NCBI GenBank assembly: GCA_903952145.1 | Contig: CAJBES010000202.1 | Coordinates: 1-64,000, forward strand | Direction of reading: 5' to 3' | Length of the DNA: 64,000 bases | From: an uncultured Opitutaceae bacterium | GTDB taxonomy: Bacteria > Verrucomicrobiota > Verrucomicrobiia > Opitutales > Opitutaceae | Shown here: piece by piece, positions 48,378 through 58,806 of the stretch | Numbering within the stretch: the stretch's first letter is position 1 | How the letters are laid out: each line of letters starts with the position of its first letter | Position numbers and translations under genes: made by a program | The notes under the pieces: model-generated | What the model was told of the DNA's origin: nothing | Database searches by the model: none | The model's input: the letters and a program-made list of their open reading frames with translations, nothing else

Positions 48378-49054
48378 AATTTGGACTCTTCCTGACTTTT
48401 CTCCACAAAGCGATTCTCCGTGCCGTTCAGCAACCGCCGGATATTCTCCCAGTGCCGGATGCTGACAAACAACGCACTGGCCCCAGCGATTCCGACGATA
48501 AACGCGGGCCGGTCACGGAGCCAGGCCGTCAGTGGCAAAGAGGCGGCAGCCAACATCGAGGCCAGGGAAACATATTTGGTCGCAAAAAACACCAGCGCCC
48601 ACACCACCGCACCGATGAGGATGCTGACCGGAATGATGACGAAAAGCCCGCCGGCGCCGGTGGCCACGCTCTTGCCGCCACGGAACCGGGTGAAACAGGA
48701 GAAACTGTGCCCTAGCATCGCGCACACCAAACCGGTCACCCCGAGATGCATCCAGTCCTCGCCAGAGATGCGGCCGGCAACAACCACGCCCCATTGTTCA
48801 AAGTCATAGCTCACACTCACGCCGGTGCGGCCAAGGAGCGCCCATGATGCGGCCAACGCACCCTTCAACGCATCCAGCGCAAGGACAAGGTTACCAGATC
48901 CCTGTCCCAGCACGCGACGGACATTGGTCGCACCGGGGTTCCTGCTGCCTACTGAAAAGATATCCACCCCCTTGGCTCGCGCGACGAGATAGCCGAAGGG
49001 TAGCGCACCCAACAGGTAGCCGAGGATCGCGACGATAAGGAAGGGAATGAGCAT
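48374..49054 (-). CDS. plsY: glycerol-3-phosphate acyltransferase PlsY
   Basis: LGYLLGALPFGYLVARAKGVDIFSVGSRNPGATNVRRVLG; FRGGKSVATGAG. Confidence 0.93.
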   Translation of the reverse strand: MLIPFLIVAILGYLLGALPFGYLVARAKGVDIFSVGSRNPGATNVRRVLGQGSGNLVLALDALKGALAASWALLGRTGVSVSYDFEQWGVVVAGRISGEDWMHLGVTGLVCAMLGHSFSCFTRFRGGKSVATGAGGLFVIIPVSILIGAVVWALVFFATKYVSLASMLAAASLPLTAWLRDRPAFIVGIAGASALFVSIRHWENIRRLLNGTENRFVEKSQEESKL

Positions 49055-49063
49055 GAGCCGGAG

Positions 49064-50653
49064 CTAGAGCTGGACAAATTTTGCCAGCTTGATGGCAGGG
49101 TGCGATTTTAATTCACGACGGACGGCCTCACTGGGCTCGCTGTCGAGGTTGATCATGAGGAGAGCGGTCTCACCCGGCTGTTGGCGGCTGAGCGACATAT
49201 TGGCGATGTTGACGCCATCCCGGCCCAACAGTGTGCCGATGTAGCCGATCATGCCCGGCTGGTCATGATTCTCGATGACGAGCAGCTTGCCCTGCGCTTC
49301 GACCTCCACCTCGCGATGGTTGAGCTCGACTATCCGCGGCCGCGCGGCCTTGCCGATCAGCGTGCCGGCGACTGAAATCACCGAACCATCCGCGGCCACC
49401 GCCTCGACTGCCATCAGTTCGGTATAGTCGACTTCATCGGTGGACTTGAGCACTTCCATTTTCACCCCGAGGCGTTTCAGGACGACCGGAGCATTCACGA
49501 AATTAACCGAGTCACCACTGATCCGCCGCAGGAAACCGCGCTGGATGGCGAGCGCCACCGGATTGGCGTCAAGGTCAATGAGTTTGCCCCAGTAAGTCAC
49601 CCGGAGTGTCGCGATCTGCGCCGGCCCGATTTGCTGGACGAAGGCGCCCAGTTTTTCGCCCAGATCAAGATAGGGGCTGAGCACCTTGAGCACGGCCGCG
49701 TCGATCGAGGGCATGTTGACCGCATTGCGAATGCCGCCGCCCTTGAGCACGTCGGTGATCTGCTCCGCAATCTCGAGCCCCACGCTTTCCTGCGCCTCCG
49801 CCGTAGAGGCCCCCAGATGCGGGGTCAGGGTGACATTGGGCAAACAACGCAATTCGCTGTCAGCCGCGAGCGGTTCGTCCTCGAACACATCCAGTCCGGC
49901 CGCTGCGACCCGGCCCGACTTAATCGCGGCAATGAGCGCCGTCTCCTTGATGATGCCGCCGCGGGCGCAATTGAAAAGCCGCACGCCATTTTTGCACTTC
50001 TCAAGGGCCTTCTCGTCGATCATGTGATGCGTCGAGTCGGTCATCGGCATGTGCACCGTGATGTAGTCACTTTCGGCTAAAAGTTGCTCAAACGACACGG
50101 CTTCCACCTGCATCGCCTTGGCCCGGCTGGGGGCAAGATAAGGATCGTAGGCGACCACGCGCATGCCGAATGCCTGCGCGCGTCTGGCCACCTCACCTCC
50201 AATACGACCAAGGCCGACGATGCCGAGGGTTTTTCGGAACAACTCGATGCCGGAAAAACTCTTGCGGTTCCACTGTCCGGCTCGCATCGAGGCTGCAGCC
50301 TGCAACACCGGCCGCGCCCCACATAGGAGGTGGGTGAAAGTAAGTTCGGCTGTGGCAATGGTGTTGCCGGAGGGCGTGTTCATCACGATGACACCACGCT
50401 CGGTGGCGGCTTCCACATCGACATTGTCGACGCCGACGCCCGCCCGACCCACGACCTTGAGCTGCGGAGCGGCCGCGAAAACCGCAGCGGTGATATTGGT
50501 CTCACTGCGCACCACGATGGCCTGCACGTCGCCGACCAGGGAAAGCAGTTTCTCCGGGCTGGAGCCGTAAGCCTCAATCACGGTCAGACCGGCCTGCTGG
50601 CGCAAATACTCCACTCCCTTGGTTGAGATTTTGTCGGCAACAAGAACTTTCAT
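49064..50653 (-). CDS. serA: D-3-phosphoglycerate dehydrogenase
   Basis: MKVLVADKISTKGVEYLRQQAGLTVIEA; LGIVGLGRIGGEVARRAQAFGMRVVAYDPY; ACT domain. Confidence 0.94.
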   Translation of the reverse strand: MKVLVADKISTKGVEYLRQQAGLTVIEAYGSSPEKLLSLVGDVQAIVVRSETNITAAVFAAAPQLKVVGRAGVGVDNVDVEAATERGVIVMNTPSGNTIATAELTFTHLLCGARPVLQAAASMRAGQWNRKSFSGIELFRKTLGIVGLGRIGGEVARRAQAFGMRVVAYDPYLAPSRAKAMQVEAVSFEQLLAESDYITVHMPMTDSTHHMIDEKALEKCKNGVRLFNCARGGIIKETALIAAIKSGRVAAAGLDVFEDEPLAADSELRCLPNVTLTPHLGASTAEAQESVGLEIAEQITDVLKGGGIRNAVNMPSIDAAVLKVLSPYLDLGEKLGAFVQQIGPAQIATLRVTYWGKLIDLDANPVALAIQRGFLRRISGDSVNFVNAPVVLKRLGVKMEVLKSTDEVDYTELMAVEAVAADGSVISVAGTLIGKAARPRIVELNHREVEVEAQGKLLVIENHDQPGMIGYIGTLLGRDGVNIANMSLSRQQPGETALLMINLDSEPSEAVRRELKSHPAIKLAKFVQL

Positions 50654-50881
50654 ATGGGCAAAAATGGCCCGAAAGCGAAAGCACCGCCCCACCAAAACGC
50701 AATTAAACAAAAGCCAGCGGTCCCGGCGATGTTTCGTTATGACACGAATGTCTCCACGCCGGCGGTCCACTGCCGGGTCAAACTCGAGGTGCCGCCTCGC
50801 TGGTGGAATCTGGTCGCCGGCCGGCCTGATCAGCATGGAAGCGGGCTTGCCCGCCCTGGTATTCAACCCTTGCATCCTGGC

Positions 50882-51499
50882 ATGGACTCCCCTGCTGACC
50901 GCCTTTGCCGCCAGATCGAATTTATTGTCGAGGTGGACAAGCTGAAGGAGGTCTTTCGTCAGACCGTGCTGACGCGCAGCCATCGAGCCGAAAATAGCGC
51001 CGAACACTCATGGCATTTCGCACTCATGGTCGTCATTCTGGCGGAGCACTCGAACCACCAGCCACTGGACACGCTCCGCATCCTCAAAATGGTGCTCATC
51101 CACGACCTCGTTGAAATCGACGCTGGAGACACCTTCGCCTACGACACCAAAAACATGGCGGACCAACATGAGCGCGAAGCCCGGGCCGCCGACCGCATTT
51201 TCGGGCTGCTACCGCCCGATCAGACCGCAGCATTCCGCGCCCTCTGGGATGAATTCGAGGAAAGGCAGACGCCCGAGGCCAAGTTCGCCGCCGCCTGCGA
51301 TCGGTTCCATCCCATGCTGCTGAACTGCCGCACCCAGGGCCACGCATGGCAGAAGCACGGAATCACACGGGACCGTGTCCTTGCCCGCAACGCCCACGTT
51401 GCCGACGGCTCCCACCGGCTCTGGGAATATGCCGTGCGCATGATCGACGAAGCGGTGACGGCAGGCCATCTCTCCCGGGCAGGGACCACCGGGGACTAG
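50882..51499 (+). CDS. HD-domain phosphohydrolase (YfbR/HDDC2-like)
   Basis: RAENSAEHSWHFALMVVILAEH...VLIHDLVEIDAGDTFAYD. Confidence 0.8.
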   Translation: MDSPADRLCRQIEFIVEVDKLKEVFRQTVLTRSHRAENSAEHSWHFALMVVILAEHSNHQPLDTLRILKMVLIHDLVEIDAGDTFAYDTKNMADQHEREARAADRIFGLLPPDQTAAFRALWDEFEERQTPEAKFAAACDRFHPMLLNCRTQGHAWQKHGITRDRVLARNAHVADGSHRLWEYAVRMIDEAVTAGHLSRAGTTGD

Positions 51500-51620
51500 C
51501 ACTACTCAGCTAACTACACCTCTCAAACCTGCACGAAGCCAAGTGTCACCTATTATAAAACCCTCCCCCTGTAAATTTTGGGGACCGATGGCGCCATGAC
51601 CGAGTCGTGCTAGCTGGGGT

Positions 51621-52889
51621 TCAACTCAAATCGCGGATGCTGCCAAATTCGAGATCGAATAACCGCCGGTAGGTGCGGACGACGGTGCCGTCGGTCAGAC
51701 CGCAGAGATAATCGCAGATGCGCCGGGCTTTGCCTTGGCGCGTTTTCTCCGCATTGATCAGCCGGCCGACCTGCGGCGGCAGGATATTGATGACGCGCGC
51801 GCCTTTTTCCACGTAGTTGTTCCAACAGGATTGCCACAGCTCGAACAACACCCGGCGGGCCTTGTGTTCCATCTGCTGGAGCTGGGGACTCTCAAAGATA
51901 ATATCGTTGGCCATGCGCTTGAAGAACAGTGCCTCGCGCTGCGCGGCTTCGCCCACCACGAGTTCGTAGCGGTAGCGATTGGTCCGCGCGGCCATGAAAT
52001 TGTCGCGCTCGCGGAGCTGGCTGGCCTGGATAAATCCGCCGATGCGGGCACCGAAGACGCCTTCCAACCGGTCGGTGCGAATCGCATGGAACAACCGGTC
52101 GAGGTGCTGCTGTTCCTCGGGGTCAATCGCCCGTTCATCGGCCCAGGCGTTGATGCTTTCGTGGTTCAGGAAACCCGCCTTCACGCCATCCACGATGTCG
52201 TTGAGCGAATAGGCGGCATCGTCGGCCCAGTCCATGATCTGGCATTCGATGCTTTTGAATTGGTTCAGGCCTTCACCCAAAAGGAGCGCCTTGGGAACAG
52301 CGGCACCGCCGAAGACAAATCTACGATATACCTGTTGGGTGTCGTAGAGAAAATGGTTGCTCGGCGGGCGCGGAAACTCACGGAAGAGCTTCTTGTATTT
52401 CAGCACGCCATCCAGCAGCGCCCGCGTCGGTCGCAGGCCGCGCACACCGGATTCGTTCTGGAAAATTGTCTCGGTCAACAGGTGCAGCGTCTGCGCGTTG
52501 CCCTCGAAGCCGCCCCATTTGATCATCAACTCCTGCAGGGTGCGTTCACCCGAGTGGCCAAACGGCGGATGCCCGAGATCATGCGCCAGGCAAACCGCTT
52601 CCACCAGATCACTGTCGATGTAGAAATCGGCTCGCAGCGGGCCGCCGCGGGAACGCAGGAAATGACAGATTGAGCGTCCGATCTGTGAAACCTCGATGGA
52701 GTGCGTCAGCCGCGTGCGGTAGAAGTCGTATTCGCCCGAAAGAAAAACCTGGGTCTTCGATTGCAGTTTACGGAAGGCATGGGCGTGGATGATCCGGTCG
52801 CGATCGATCTGGAAGGCATTACGGTAGTCCGGCTTGCGCCCGCCGCCAAAGGGCTCGCTGTCGAAGGCATTGTAGAAGCGGTTTTCCAT
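51621..52889 (-). CDS. dgt: deoxyguanosinetriphosphate triphosphohydrolase-like protein
   Basis: RDRIIHAHAFRKLQSKTQVF; RLTHSIEVSQIGRSI; AVCLAHDLGHPPFGHSGE; DWADDAAYSLNDIVDG. Confidence 0.92.
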   Translation of the reverse strand: MENRFYNAFDSEPFGGGRKPDYRNAFQIDRDRIIHAHAFRKLQSKTQVFLSGEYDFYRTRLTHSIEVSQIGRSICHFLRSRGGPLRADFYIDSDLVEAVCLAHDLGHPPFGHSGERTLQELMIKWGGFEGNAQTLHLLTETIFQNESGVRGLRPTRALLDGVLKYKKLFREFPRPPSNHFLYDTQQVYRRFVFGGAAVPKALLLGEGLNQFKSIECQIMDWADDAAYSLNDIVDGVKAGFLNHESINAWADERAIDPEEQQHLDRLFHAIRTDRLEGVFGARIGGFIQASQLRERDNFMAARTNRYRYELVVGEAAQREALFFKRMANDIIFESPQLQQMEHKARRVLFELWQSCWNNYVEKGARVINILPPQVGRLINAEKTRQGKARRICDYLCGLTDGTVVRTYRRLFDLEFGSIRDLS

Positions 52890-53390
52890 GGCCGTCTCCG
52901 ACAGGAAGGTCTACCCGCCCACGATGCAAACTCATATCTGGTCAACACCCACATTATGCCGTTCGCTGACTTGGCCACCGCCATCAGGATCTGCCGTATT
53001 CACGGGCACGAAACCGGCCTGATTGGGTTTCGGCATCTACGGACAGTGGTGATCACTCCATTGCTTCCGCAACGTTACCGCCGCAATGGGTGACTGGCAT
53101 CATCGCAGGCGTAGAGCATCATTTCGCCGCTCCGCTGCAGATTTTTCCCAAACTGCCCAATGATGTTAGCCGCTTCGTCGCCAGCGATGAGCGGACGACC
53201 GCCTTCTCCGGGCCGGGAGAGATCGGGACCAAGCTCCGTCTGCTCGCCATTGATGGTGCGCAGTTATTCGCCAAATAAGCGCACCCATTAACTCCGCCAG
53301 ACTGAGCCCCGGAAACGGCTTAGAGATTGTTTCGCCGCCTCCGTCAGTCACACTTTCCATTAAATCAGTTCAGCCCTGCCCACCCAATCC

Positions 53391-54422
53391 ATGCGCGCCA
53401 TCGCCAAACTCACTCCCGGACCCGGATTGCAAATGACCGAAGTCCCCGTGCCGGTGCCCGGAATCAACGACGTCCTGATCAAGATCAAGAAGACGTCCAT
53501 CTGCGGCACCGATGTGCATATCTACAACTGGGACGACTGGTCGCAAAAGACCATCCAACCGCCCATGGTCATCGGCCATGAATTCGTCGGCGTGGTCGAG
53601 CAGGTCGGCGCCAATGTGCTCCATTTCAAGCCCGGTGACCTCGTGGACGGTGAAGGCCACATCGTCTGCGGCACCTGCCGCAACTGCCTCGCCGGCCGGC
53701 GTCATCTCTGCAAGGACACCAAGGGCGTAGGCGTCAACCGCCAGGGTGCGTTCGCCGAATACCTCTGCATTCCTGCCAGCAACGCCGTACACGTCGATCC
53801 GACCATTCCGCTCGACGTCCTCTCCTGTTTCGACCCACTCGGCAACGCCGTCCATACCGCGTTGAAATACGATCTGATCGGTGAGGATGTGCTGATTACC
53901 GGCGCGGGCCCCATTGGCTGCATGGCCGCCGCCATCGCCCGACAAATCGGCGCCCGCAAAGTGGTCGTCACCGATGTTAACCCCACCCGCCTCGCCCTGG
54001 CCAAGCGCATGGGCGCCACGCGCGTTGTGGATGTTTCCAAGGAAAAGCTCCCCGACGTGCAGCGGGAACTCGGCATGCGCGAGGGCTTTGACATCGGGCT
54101 CGAGATGTCGGGCAATCCGAAGGCCCTCGCCGAGATGATCGACAACATGTGTCATGGCGGCCGCATCGCTCTCCTTGGCATCATGCCCGGCGCCGCCGCC
54201 GTCGATTGGAACAAGGTTGTGTTCAACATGATCACGATCAAGGGCATTTACGGCCGGGAAATGTACGAGACCTGGTACAAGATGACCGCATTGATCCAGA
54301 GCGGGCTCGATATCTCGCCGGTCATCACCCACCGCTTCCACTACACGGACTTTCAGCAGGGTTTCGACCTGATGCGCTTGGGCAAGAGTGGCAAAATCGT
54401 GCTGAACTGGGATGAATCATGA
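53391..54422 (+). CDS. tdh: L-threonine 3-dehydrogenase
   Basis: [41 protein letters not shown] family Zn motifs. Confidence 0.95.
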   Translation: MRAIAKLTPGPGLQMTEVPVPVPGINDVLIKIKKTSICGTDVHIYNWDDWSQKTIQPPMVIGHEFVGVVEQVGANVLHFKPGDLVDGEGHIVCGTCRNCLAGRRHLCKDTKGVGVNRQGAFAEYLCIPASNAVHVDPTIPLDVLSCFDPLGNAVHTALKYDLIGEDVLITGAGPIGCMAAAIARQIGARKVVVTDVNPTRLALAKRMGATRVVDVSKEKLPDVQRELGMREGFDIGLEMSGNPKALAEMIDNMCHGGRIALLGIMPGAAAVDWNKVVFNMITIKGIYGREMYETWYKMTALIQSGLDISPVITHRFHYTDFQQGFDLMRLGKSGKIVLNWDES

Positions 54423-55609
54423 TCCCTGCCTACCAAGCCTACCTGCAAAAAACCCTCGCGGAAATCGAGCACGCGGGACTGTTCAAGCGCGAGCGCATCA
54501 TCACCACGCCGCAGCGGGCTCACATTGTCGTGGCCGGCGGACGGCCCGTGCTGAATTTTTGCGCCAACAACTACCTGGGCCTCGCTGACAATCCAGAGAT
54601 CATCCAAGCCGCCCACGCCACCCTCGACCGCTGGGGTTACGGCCTCGCGTCCGTGCGCTTCATCTGCGGCACTCAGCAGATCCACAAGGACCTTGAAACC
54701 AAACTCAGCGCGTTTCTGGGCTCCGAGGACACCCTCCTCTACAGTTCCTGTTTCGACGCCAATGGCGGCGTCTTCGAAACCCTGCTGGGTGCCGAGGATG
54801 CGGTCATCAGCGATGAACTCAACCATGCCTCCATCATCGACGGCATCCGCCTCTGCAAGGCGCAGCGTTTCCGTTACCGGAATGGCGATATGACCGACCT
54901 TGAGGCGAGGCTGCAGGAGGCCGACGACGCCAAGGCGCGTTTCAAGCTGATCGCTTCCGACGGCGTGTTTTCCATGGATGGCTTCATCGCCAATCTGGGC
55001 GCCATTTGCGACCTTGCCGACAAATACAGCGCCCTGGTCATGGTCGACGACAGCCATGCCGTGGGCTTCATGGGTAGGACCGGACGCGGCACCCATGAGC
55101 ACTGCGGCGTCATGGATCGCGTGGATATCATCACGGGCACGCTGGGCAAGGCCTTAGGCGGTGCTAGCGGAGGTTACGTCAGCGGGCGGAAGGATATAAT
55201 TGACCTGCTGCGCCAGCGCTCGCGGCCCTATCTTTTTTCCAACAGTCTCGCACCGGTCATCGCCGCCGCTTCCATCACCACCCTCGATCTCATCACCCGA
55301 TCGACCGCGCTGCGCGACAAGCTCGAAGCGAACACGCGGTATTTCCGGGAGGGACTCACCCGGATCGGCCTCACCCTCCGTCCGGGCACCCATCCCATCG
55401 TGCCAGTGATGCTGGGGGATGCCGCTTTGGCCCAGCAGTTCGCCACCCGCATGCTCGACCACGGTGTTTACGTCGTCGGATTCTTTTATCCTGTCGTGCC
55501 TCAGGGCATGGCACGCATCCGCACACAGGTCAGCGCCGCACACAGCCGGGAGGACCTCGACTGCGCAATCAATGCTTTCGCCGAGGTCAAAAAAGAACTA
55601 GGGCTGTAG
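54419..55609 (+). CDS. kbl: glycine C-acetyltransferase (2-amino-3-ketobutyrate CoA ligase)
   Basis: [48 protein letters not shown]; overlaps tdh (ATGA). Confidence 0.95.
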   Translation: MIPAYQAYLQKTLAEIEHAGLFKRERIITTPQRAHIVVAGGRPVLNFCANNYLGLADNPEIIQAAHATLDRWGYGLASVRFICGTQQIHKDLETKLSAFLGSEDTLLYSSCFDANGGVFETLLGAEDAVISDELNHASIIDGIRLCKAQRFRYRNGDMTDLEARLQEADDAKARFKLIASDGVFSMDGFIANLGAICDLADKYSALVMVDDSHAVGFMGRTGRGTHEHCGVMDRVDIITGTLGKALGGASGGYVSGRKDIIDLLRQRSRPYLFSNSLAPVIAAASITTLDLITRSTALRDKLEANTRYFREGLTRIGLTLRPGTHPIVPVMLGDAALAQQFATRMLDHGVYVVGFFYPVVPQGMARIRTQVSAAHSREDLDCAINAFAEVKKELGL

Positions 55610-55611
55610 CC

Positions 55612-56034
55612 ATGTCCGCCACTCCGACCGCCGCAGTCATTCGACGTCTGGAAAAAACCGCACGCGCCGCGGCGCAGAAGTCTTATTCGCCTTATTCCAG
55701 GTTCCGGGTCGGCGCCGCGATACTGGCCGGATCCGGCAGGATTTACACCGGCACGAACGTTGAAAACGCCAGCTTCGGCTTGTGCAATTGCGCCGAGCGC
55801 ACCGCGATTTTCACGGCGGCCACCCAGGGTGAGCGTGTCGTGCGGGCCATCGCAGTTTACACGCCCACCCAAACCGCAACCTCGCCCTGCGGGGCCTGCC
55901 GCCAGGTCCTTAATGAATTTGGCCCGGACGCCCTAGTGATCAGCATATGTGACGGCCAGGATCGCATCGAGGCCACCCTCGCGCAATTGCTCCCCGCCGC
56001 CTTTGGTCCGAAAAACCTGAAACCTAGGTGCTGA
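55612..56034 (+). CDS. cdd: cytidine deaminase
   Basis: YSPYSRFRVGAAILAGSGRIYTGTNVENASFGLCNCAERTAIF; PCGACRQVLNEF. Confidence 0.93.
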   Translation: MSATPTAAVIRRLEKTARAAAQKSYSPYSRFRVGAAILAGSGRIYTGTNVENASFGLCNCAERTAIFTAATQGERVVRAIAVYTPTQTATSPCGACRQVLNEFGPDALVISICDGQDRIEATLAQLLPAAFGPKNLKPRC

Positions 56035-57334
56035 AAAAGTCCCGCACGACGGTCACGAGTTGGGCTGACGGCACTTCGTGTTCGGTACGGTCGGTCAGAT
56101 CGCGGATCTTGACCACCCCTTTCGCAAGTTCGTCCGTGCCATAAATGAGCGCCAGCTTGGCCTGCGATTCGGCGGCGGCTTTGAATTGTTTGCCAAAGGC
56201 GGAGTCCTTGAGCGGATATTCGACGCGATACCCTGCCGTGCGCAGCAGGTGGATGTCTGCAAAGGCCGCCATGCGCTCCCTCTCGCCCCCAATCACACAA
56301 TAGATATCGGGCGCCGACCCGATCGCCGGCAACAGACCGCGCTGTTCCAGCAGCAGAGCGAAGGTCATGTCGCCGATGGCAAACCCGACCGCCGGCAGGG
56401 CCGGACCGCCGAGTTTCTGCACGAGATCGTCGTAACGTCCGCCACCAGCCAGCGCACGCAACGCGCCCTTGCGGTCAAAAGCTTCGAAAACAAAACCTGT
56501 GTAATAGGCTAGGCCACGGACCACGCCGAGATCGACCTCAACATAGCGCGCTAGCCCCATGGCCTCAAGTCCGCCAAGCAATTTACGCCAGTCCGCGAGC
56601 CGCGGGCCCAACTTGTCACCTCCGATGGTCGCGAGGGTCCGCTCAAGCCCCGCGAGCGACTTTATCTGCAGGAAAGCGAGAATTTTCCCCTGCAACGCTG
56701 CATCGAGCGCACCGAATTTCTCAGTGTAGGCCTTGAAGGCCTCGTCGCCGTATTTTTCATGACGGTCCACCACCCCCAGCACGCCATGGATCCGCGCCTC
56801 ATCGAGTCCGAGTGCTTCAAGGTAGTAGAACCAGAGGTTGCGATCGCTTAACCGGATGTAGAAATCCTGCTCGGTGAGTCCGAACGAGCAGAGACACTGG
56901 ATCAGGAGGGCGATCAGCTCAATCTCCGCCTCGGGTCCCGGCTCGCCAAAAATATCAGCGTTGAACTGATTAAAACTCCTCCCCCGCCCCTTCTGCATCC
57001 GTTCATAGCGATAAAACTCGGCGATACTGAACCATTTGATGGGACGTTTCAGCGCATTGGCCCTAGCTCCGACCAGTCGGCAAATGGTTGGAGTCATCTC
57101 CGGACGCAGTGCCACCTCGCGCCCGCCTTTGTCGACAAAGCTGAATAGCTGGGCCTCAATCTCCTCACCGGACTTGGCCTTGTAGAGTTCAAGCGGTTCT
57201 AAAATCGGGGCGTCATATTCAGCGAAACCAAAGACCTGCGCCGACTGCCGCCAGAGACGGAAAATATGGTTACGGCGTGCGAGGTCTTCGGGATAAAACT
57301 CGCGAAAGCCGGGCAATGTCTGGAACGTGGCCAT
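56024..57334 (-). CDS. hisS: histidine--tRNA ligase
   Basis: GFREFYPEDLARRNHIF; ALRPEMTPTICRLV; FNQFNADIFG; GGGRYDDLVQKLGG. Confidence 0.93.
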   Translation of the reverse strand: MATFQTLPGFREFYPEDLARRNHIFRLWRQSAQVFGFAEYDAPILEPLELYKAKSGEEIEAQLFSFVDKGGREVALRPEMTPTICRLVGARANALKRPIKWFSIAEFYRYERMQKGRGRSFNQFNADIFGEPGPEAEIELIALLIQCLCSFGLTEQDFYIRLSDRNLWFYYLEALGLDEARIHGVLGVVDRHEKYGDEAFKAYTEKFGALDAALQGKILAFLQIKSLAGLERTLATIGGDKLGPRLADWRKLLGGLEAMGLARYVEVDLGVVRGLAYYTGFVFEAFDRKGALRALAGGGRYDDLVQKLGGPALPAVGFAIGDMTFALLLEQRGLLPAIGSAPDIYCVIGGERERMAAFADIHLLRTAGYRVEYPLKDSAFGKQFKAAAESQAKLALIYGTDELAKGVVKIRDLTDRTEHEVPSAQLVTVVRDFFST

Positions 57335-57389
57335 GAGATCGGCAAATTGCTGCGCCAATTGCTGCGGCGCGACTCAATTTTTGCCCAGA

Positions 57390-57415
57390 AAAAAGGCCGG
57401 GATCATTCCCGGCCC
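57390..57415 (-). terminator. Rho-independent terminator downstream of HU/IHF-like gene
   Basis: GGCCGGGA-TCAT-TCCCGGCC perfect 8-bp stem (57396-57415); minus strand continues TTTTTT. Confidence 0.85.
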
Positions 57416-57437
57416 ATAGTGATATCACCTGTCCAGA

Positions 57438-57776
57438 CTATGAAATGGGGGGGGAAGGCGGTGGAGCCTGCAACTTGACGAGATCAATCATCTTGAGCTG
57501 CTGCTTGAGAATCTTGCCTGACTTGAACTTGACGACAGCACGCTGCGGGATGACTACTTCCGCTTCGGGTTTGTTGGGATTGCGGCCGATGCGTGCTTTA
57601 CGCACCTGCACCTCAAGCACTCCGAAGTTGCGCAACTCGACATTGCGGCCGTCTGCCAAGGCCTTCTGGATGATGTCGAGCGTCAATTGCACAGTATCCA
57701 CGACCTGCTTTTGGGGAAAGCCGGTCTTGTTGTAGATTTCAAGGACGATTTCTCGTTTCGTCAGGTTATTGGACAT
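57438..57776 (-). CDS. HU/IHF-family DNA-binding protein
   Basis: MSNNLTKREIVLEIYNKTGFPQKQVVDTVQLTLDIIQKALADGRNVELRNFGVLEVQVRKARIGRNPNKPE. Confidence 0.93.
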   Translation of the reverse strand: MSNNLTKREIVLEIYNKTGFPQKQVVDTVQLTLDIIQKALADGRNVELRNFGVLEVQVRKARIGRNPNKPEAEVVIPQRAVVKFKSGKILKQQLKMIDLVKLQAPPPSPPIS

Positions 57777-57830
57777 ATGATTCCTTTCTCGCTGTAAAAC
57801 AGGGTGAGGGTTTGTTAAAGTATTTTCAGT

Positions 57831-57872
57831 TCTGCGATTGCGTCAATAAATATGACTGTTTTATCGCAGAAT
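57831..57872. promoter_or_regulatory. inverted repeat in the HU/IHF-menG divergent region
   Basis: TTCTGCGAT (57831-57839) and ATCGCAGAA (57864-57872), perfect 9-bp arms, 24-nt AT-rich spacer. Confidence 0.5.
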
Positions 57873-57902
57873 AAAGAGTAAATTGCATAATAGACTTCAG
57901 CC

Positions 57903-58604
57903 ATGCCTGAACCAACCGCCGTCAATTCAATGTTCGCGAGGATAGCCCGCCGCTATGATCTCGCCAACCGCTTACTCAGTGGTGGATTGGATATGTGGTG
58001 GCGTTGGCGACTGGTGCGCAACATGAGGGCCTGCACTCCCACCGATATCCTAGACCTCGCCACCGGCAGCGGTGACGTTGCCTTTTCAATTTCTCGCAAC
58101 ATACCGTCCGCCAATAGGATAGTTGGTATGGATTTCTGTCAACCCATGCTTGATGAAGCCATTGATAAACAGGCTGACGACTCCAAAAAGCGCTATGGAA
58201 ACATCAGTTTTAGACAGGGAGATGGTCTTGATCTACCCCTACAAGACAACGAGTTTGATGCGGTCGCAATTTCCTTTGGTCTGCGTAACATGGGCGACCG
58301 GCACCGCTCACTCACTGAGATGAAGCGGGTGTTAAGGCCCGGAGGACGGCTGTTTGTGTTGGAATTTTCACAGCCCATTTGCTGGTTCCGACCTATTTAC
58401 CTGTTCTATCTTCGTCATATCCTTCCTTGGCTCGCGGGAATTCTTAGCGGCGACCGCACCGCTTATGTCTACCTCAATGAGACGATCGAAGCATTTCCCA
58501 ACCGCGATGCGTTATCCGCCGAATTTCTGGCGGCTGGTTTCAACCGCGTGCAAGCTCAGGGATGGACTTTTGGCGTGGTCGCGTTGCACACCGCCGTGAA
58601 ATGA
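57903..58604 (+). CDS. ubiE: demethylmenaquinone/ubiquinone methyltransferase
   Basis: FARIARRYDLANRLLSGGLDMWWRWRLV; DLATGSGDVAF; ISFGLRNMGDRHRSLTEMKRVLRPGGRL. Confidence 0.93.
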   Translation: MPEPTAVNSMFARIARRYDLANRLLSGGLDMWWRWRLVRNMRACTPTDILDLATGSGDVAFSISRNIPSANRIVGMDFCQPMLDEAIDKQADDSKKRYGNISFRQGDGLDLPLQDNEFDAVAISFGLRNMGDRHRSLTEMKRVLRPGGRLFVLEFSQPICWFRPIYLFYLRHILPWLAGILSGDRTAYVYLNETIEAFPNRDALSAEFLAAGFNRVQAQGWTFGVVALHTAVK

Positions 58605-58806
58605 AGGTTACGCCGCTGAAGACAGCTGAATAACCAGCCGCAAGTGCTTGGTGCGTTGTGGGTCTGGATTGCAAAGCCCTTTGATCTAAAGCTTCGGTAA
58701 AACCCAGCGATGACTGGTGAAACTGGGCCCGACCGACAGATCGGGCGCAGCCGGCTTGGTTTGCGCAAAAGCAAAGCGGTGCGGCTGATAAACGGCGCGG
58801 CTGCAT

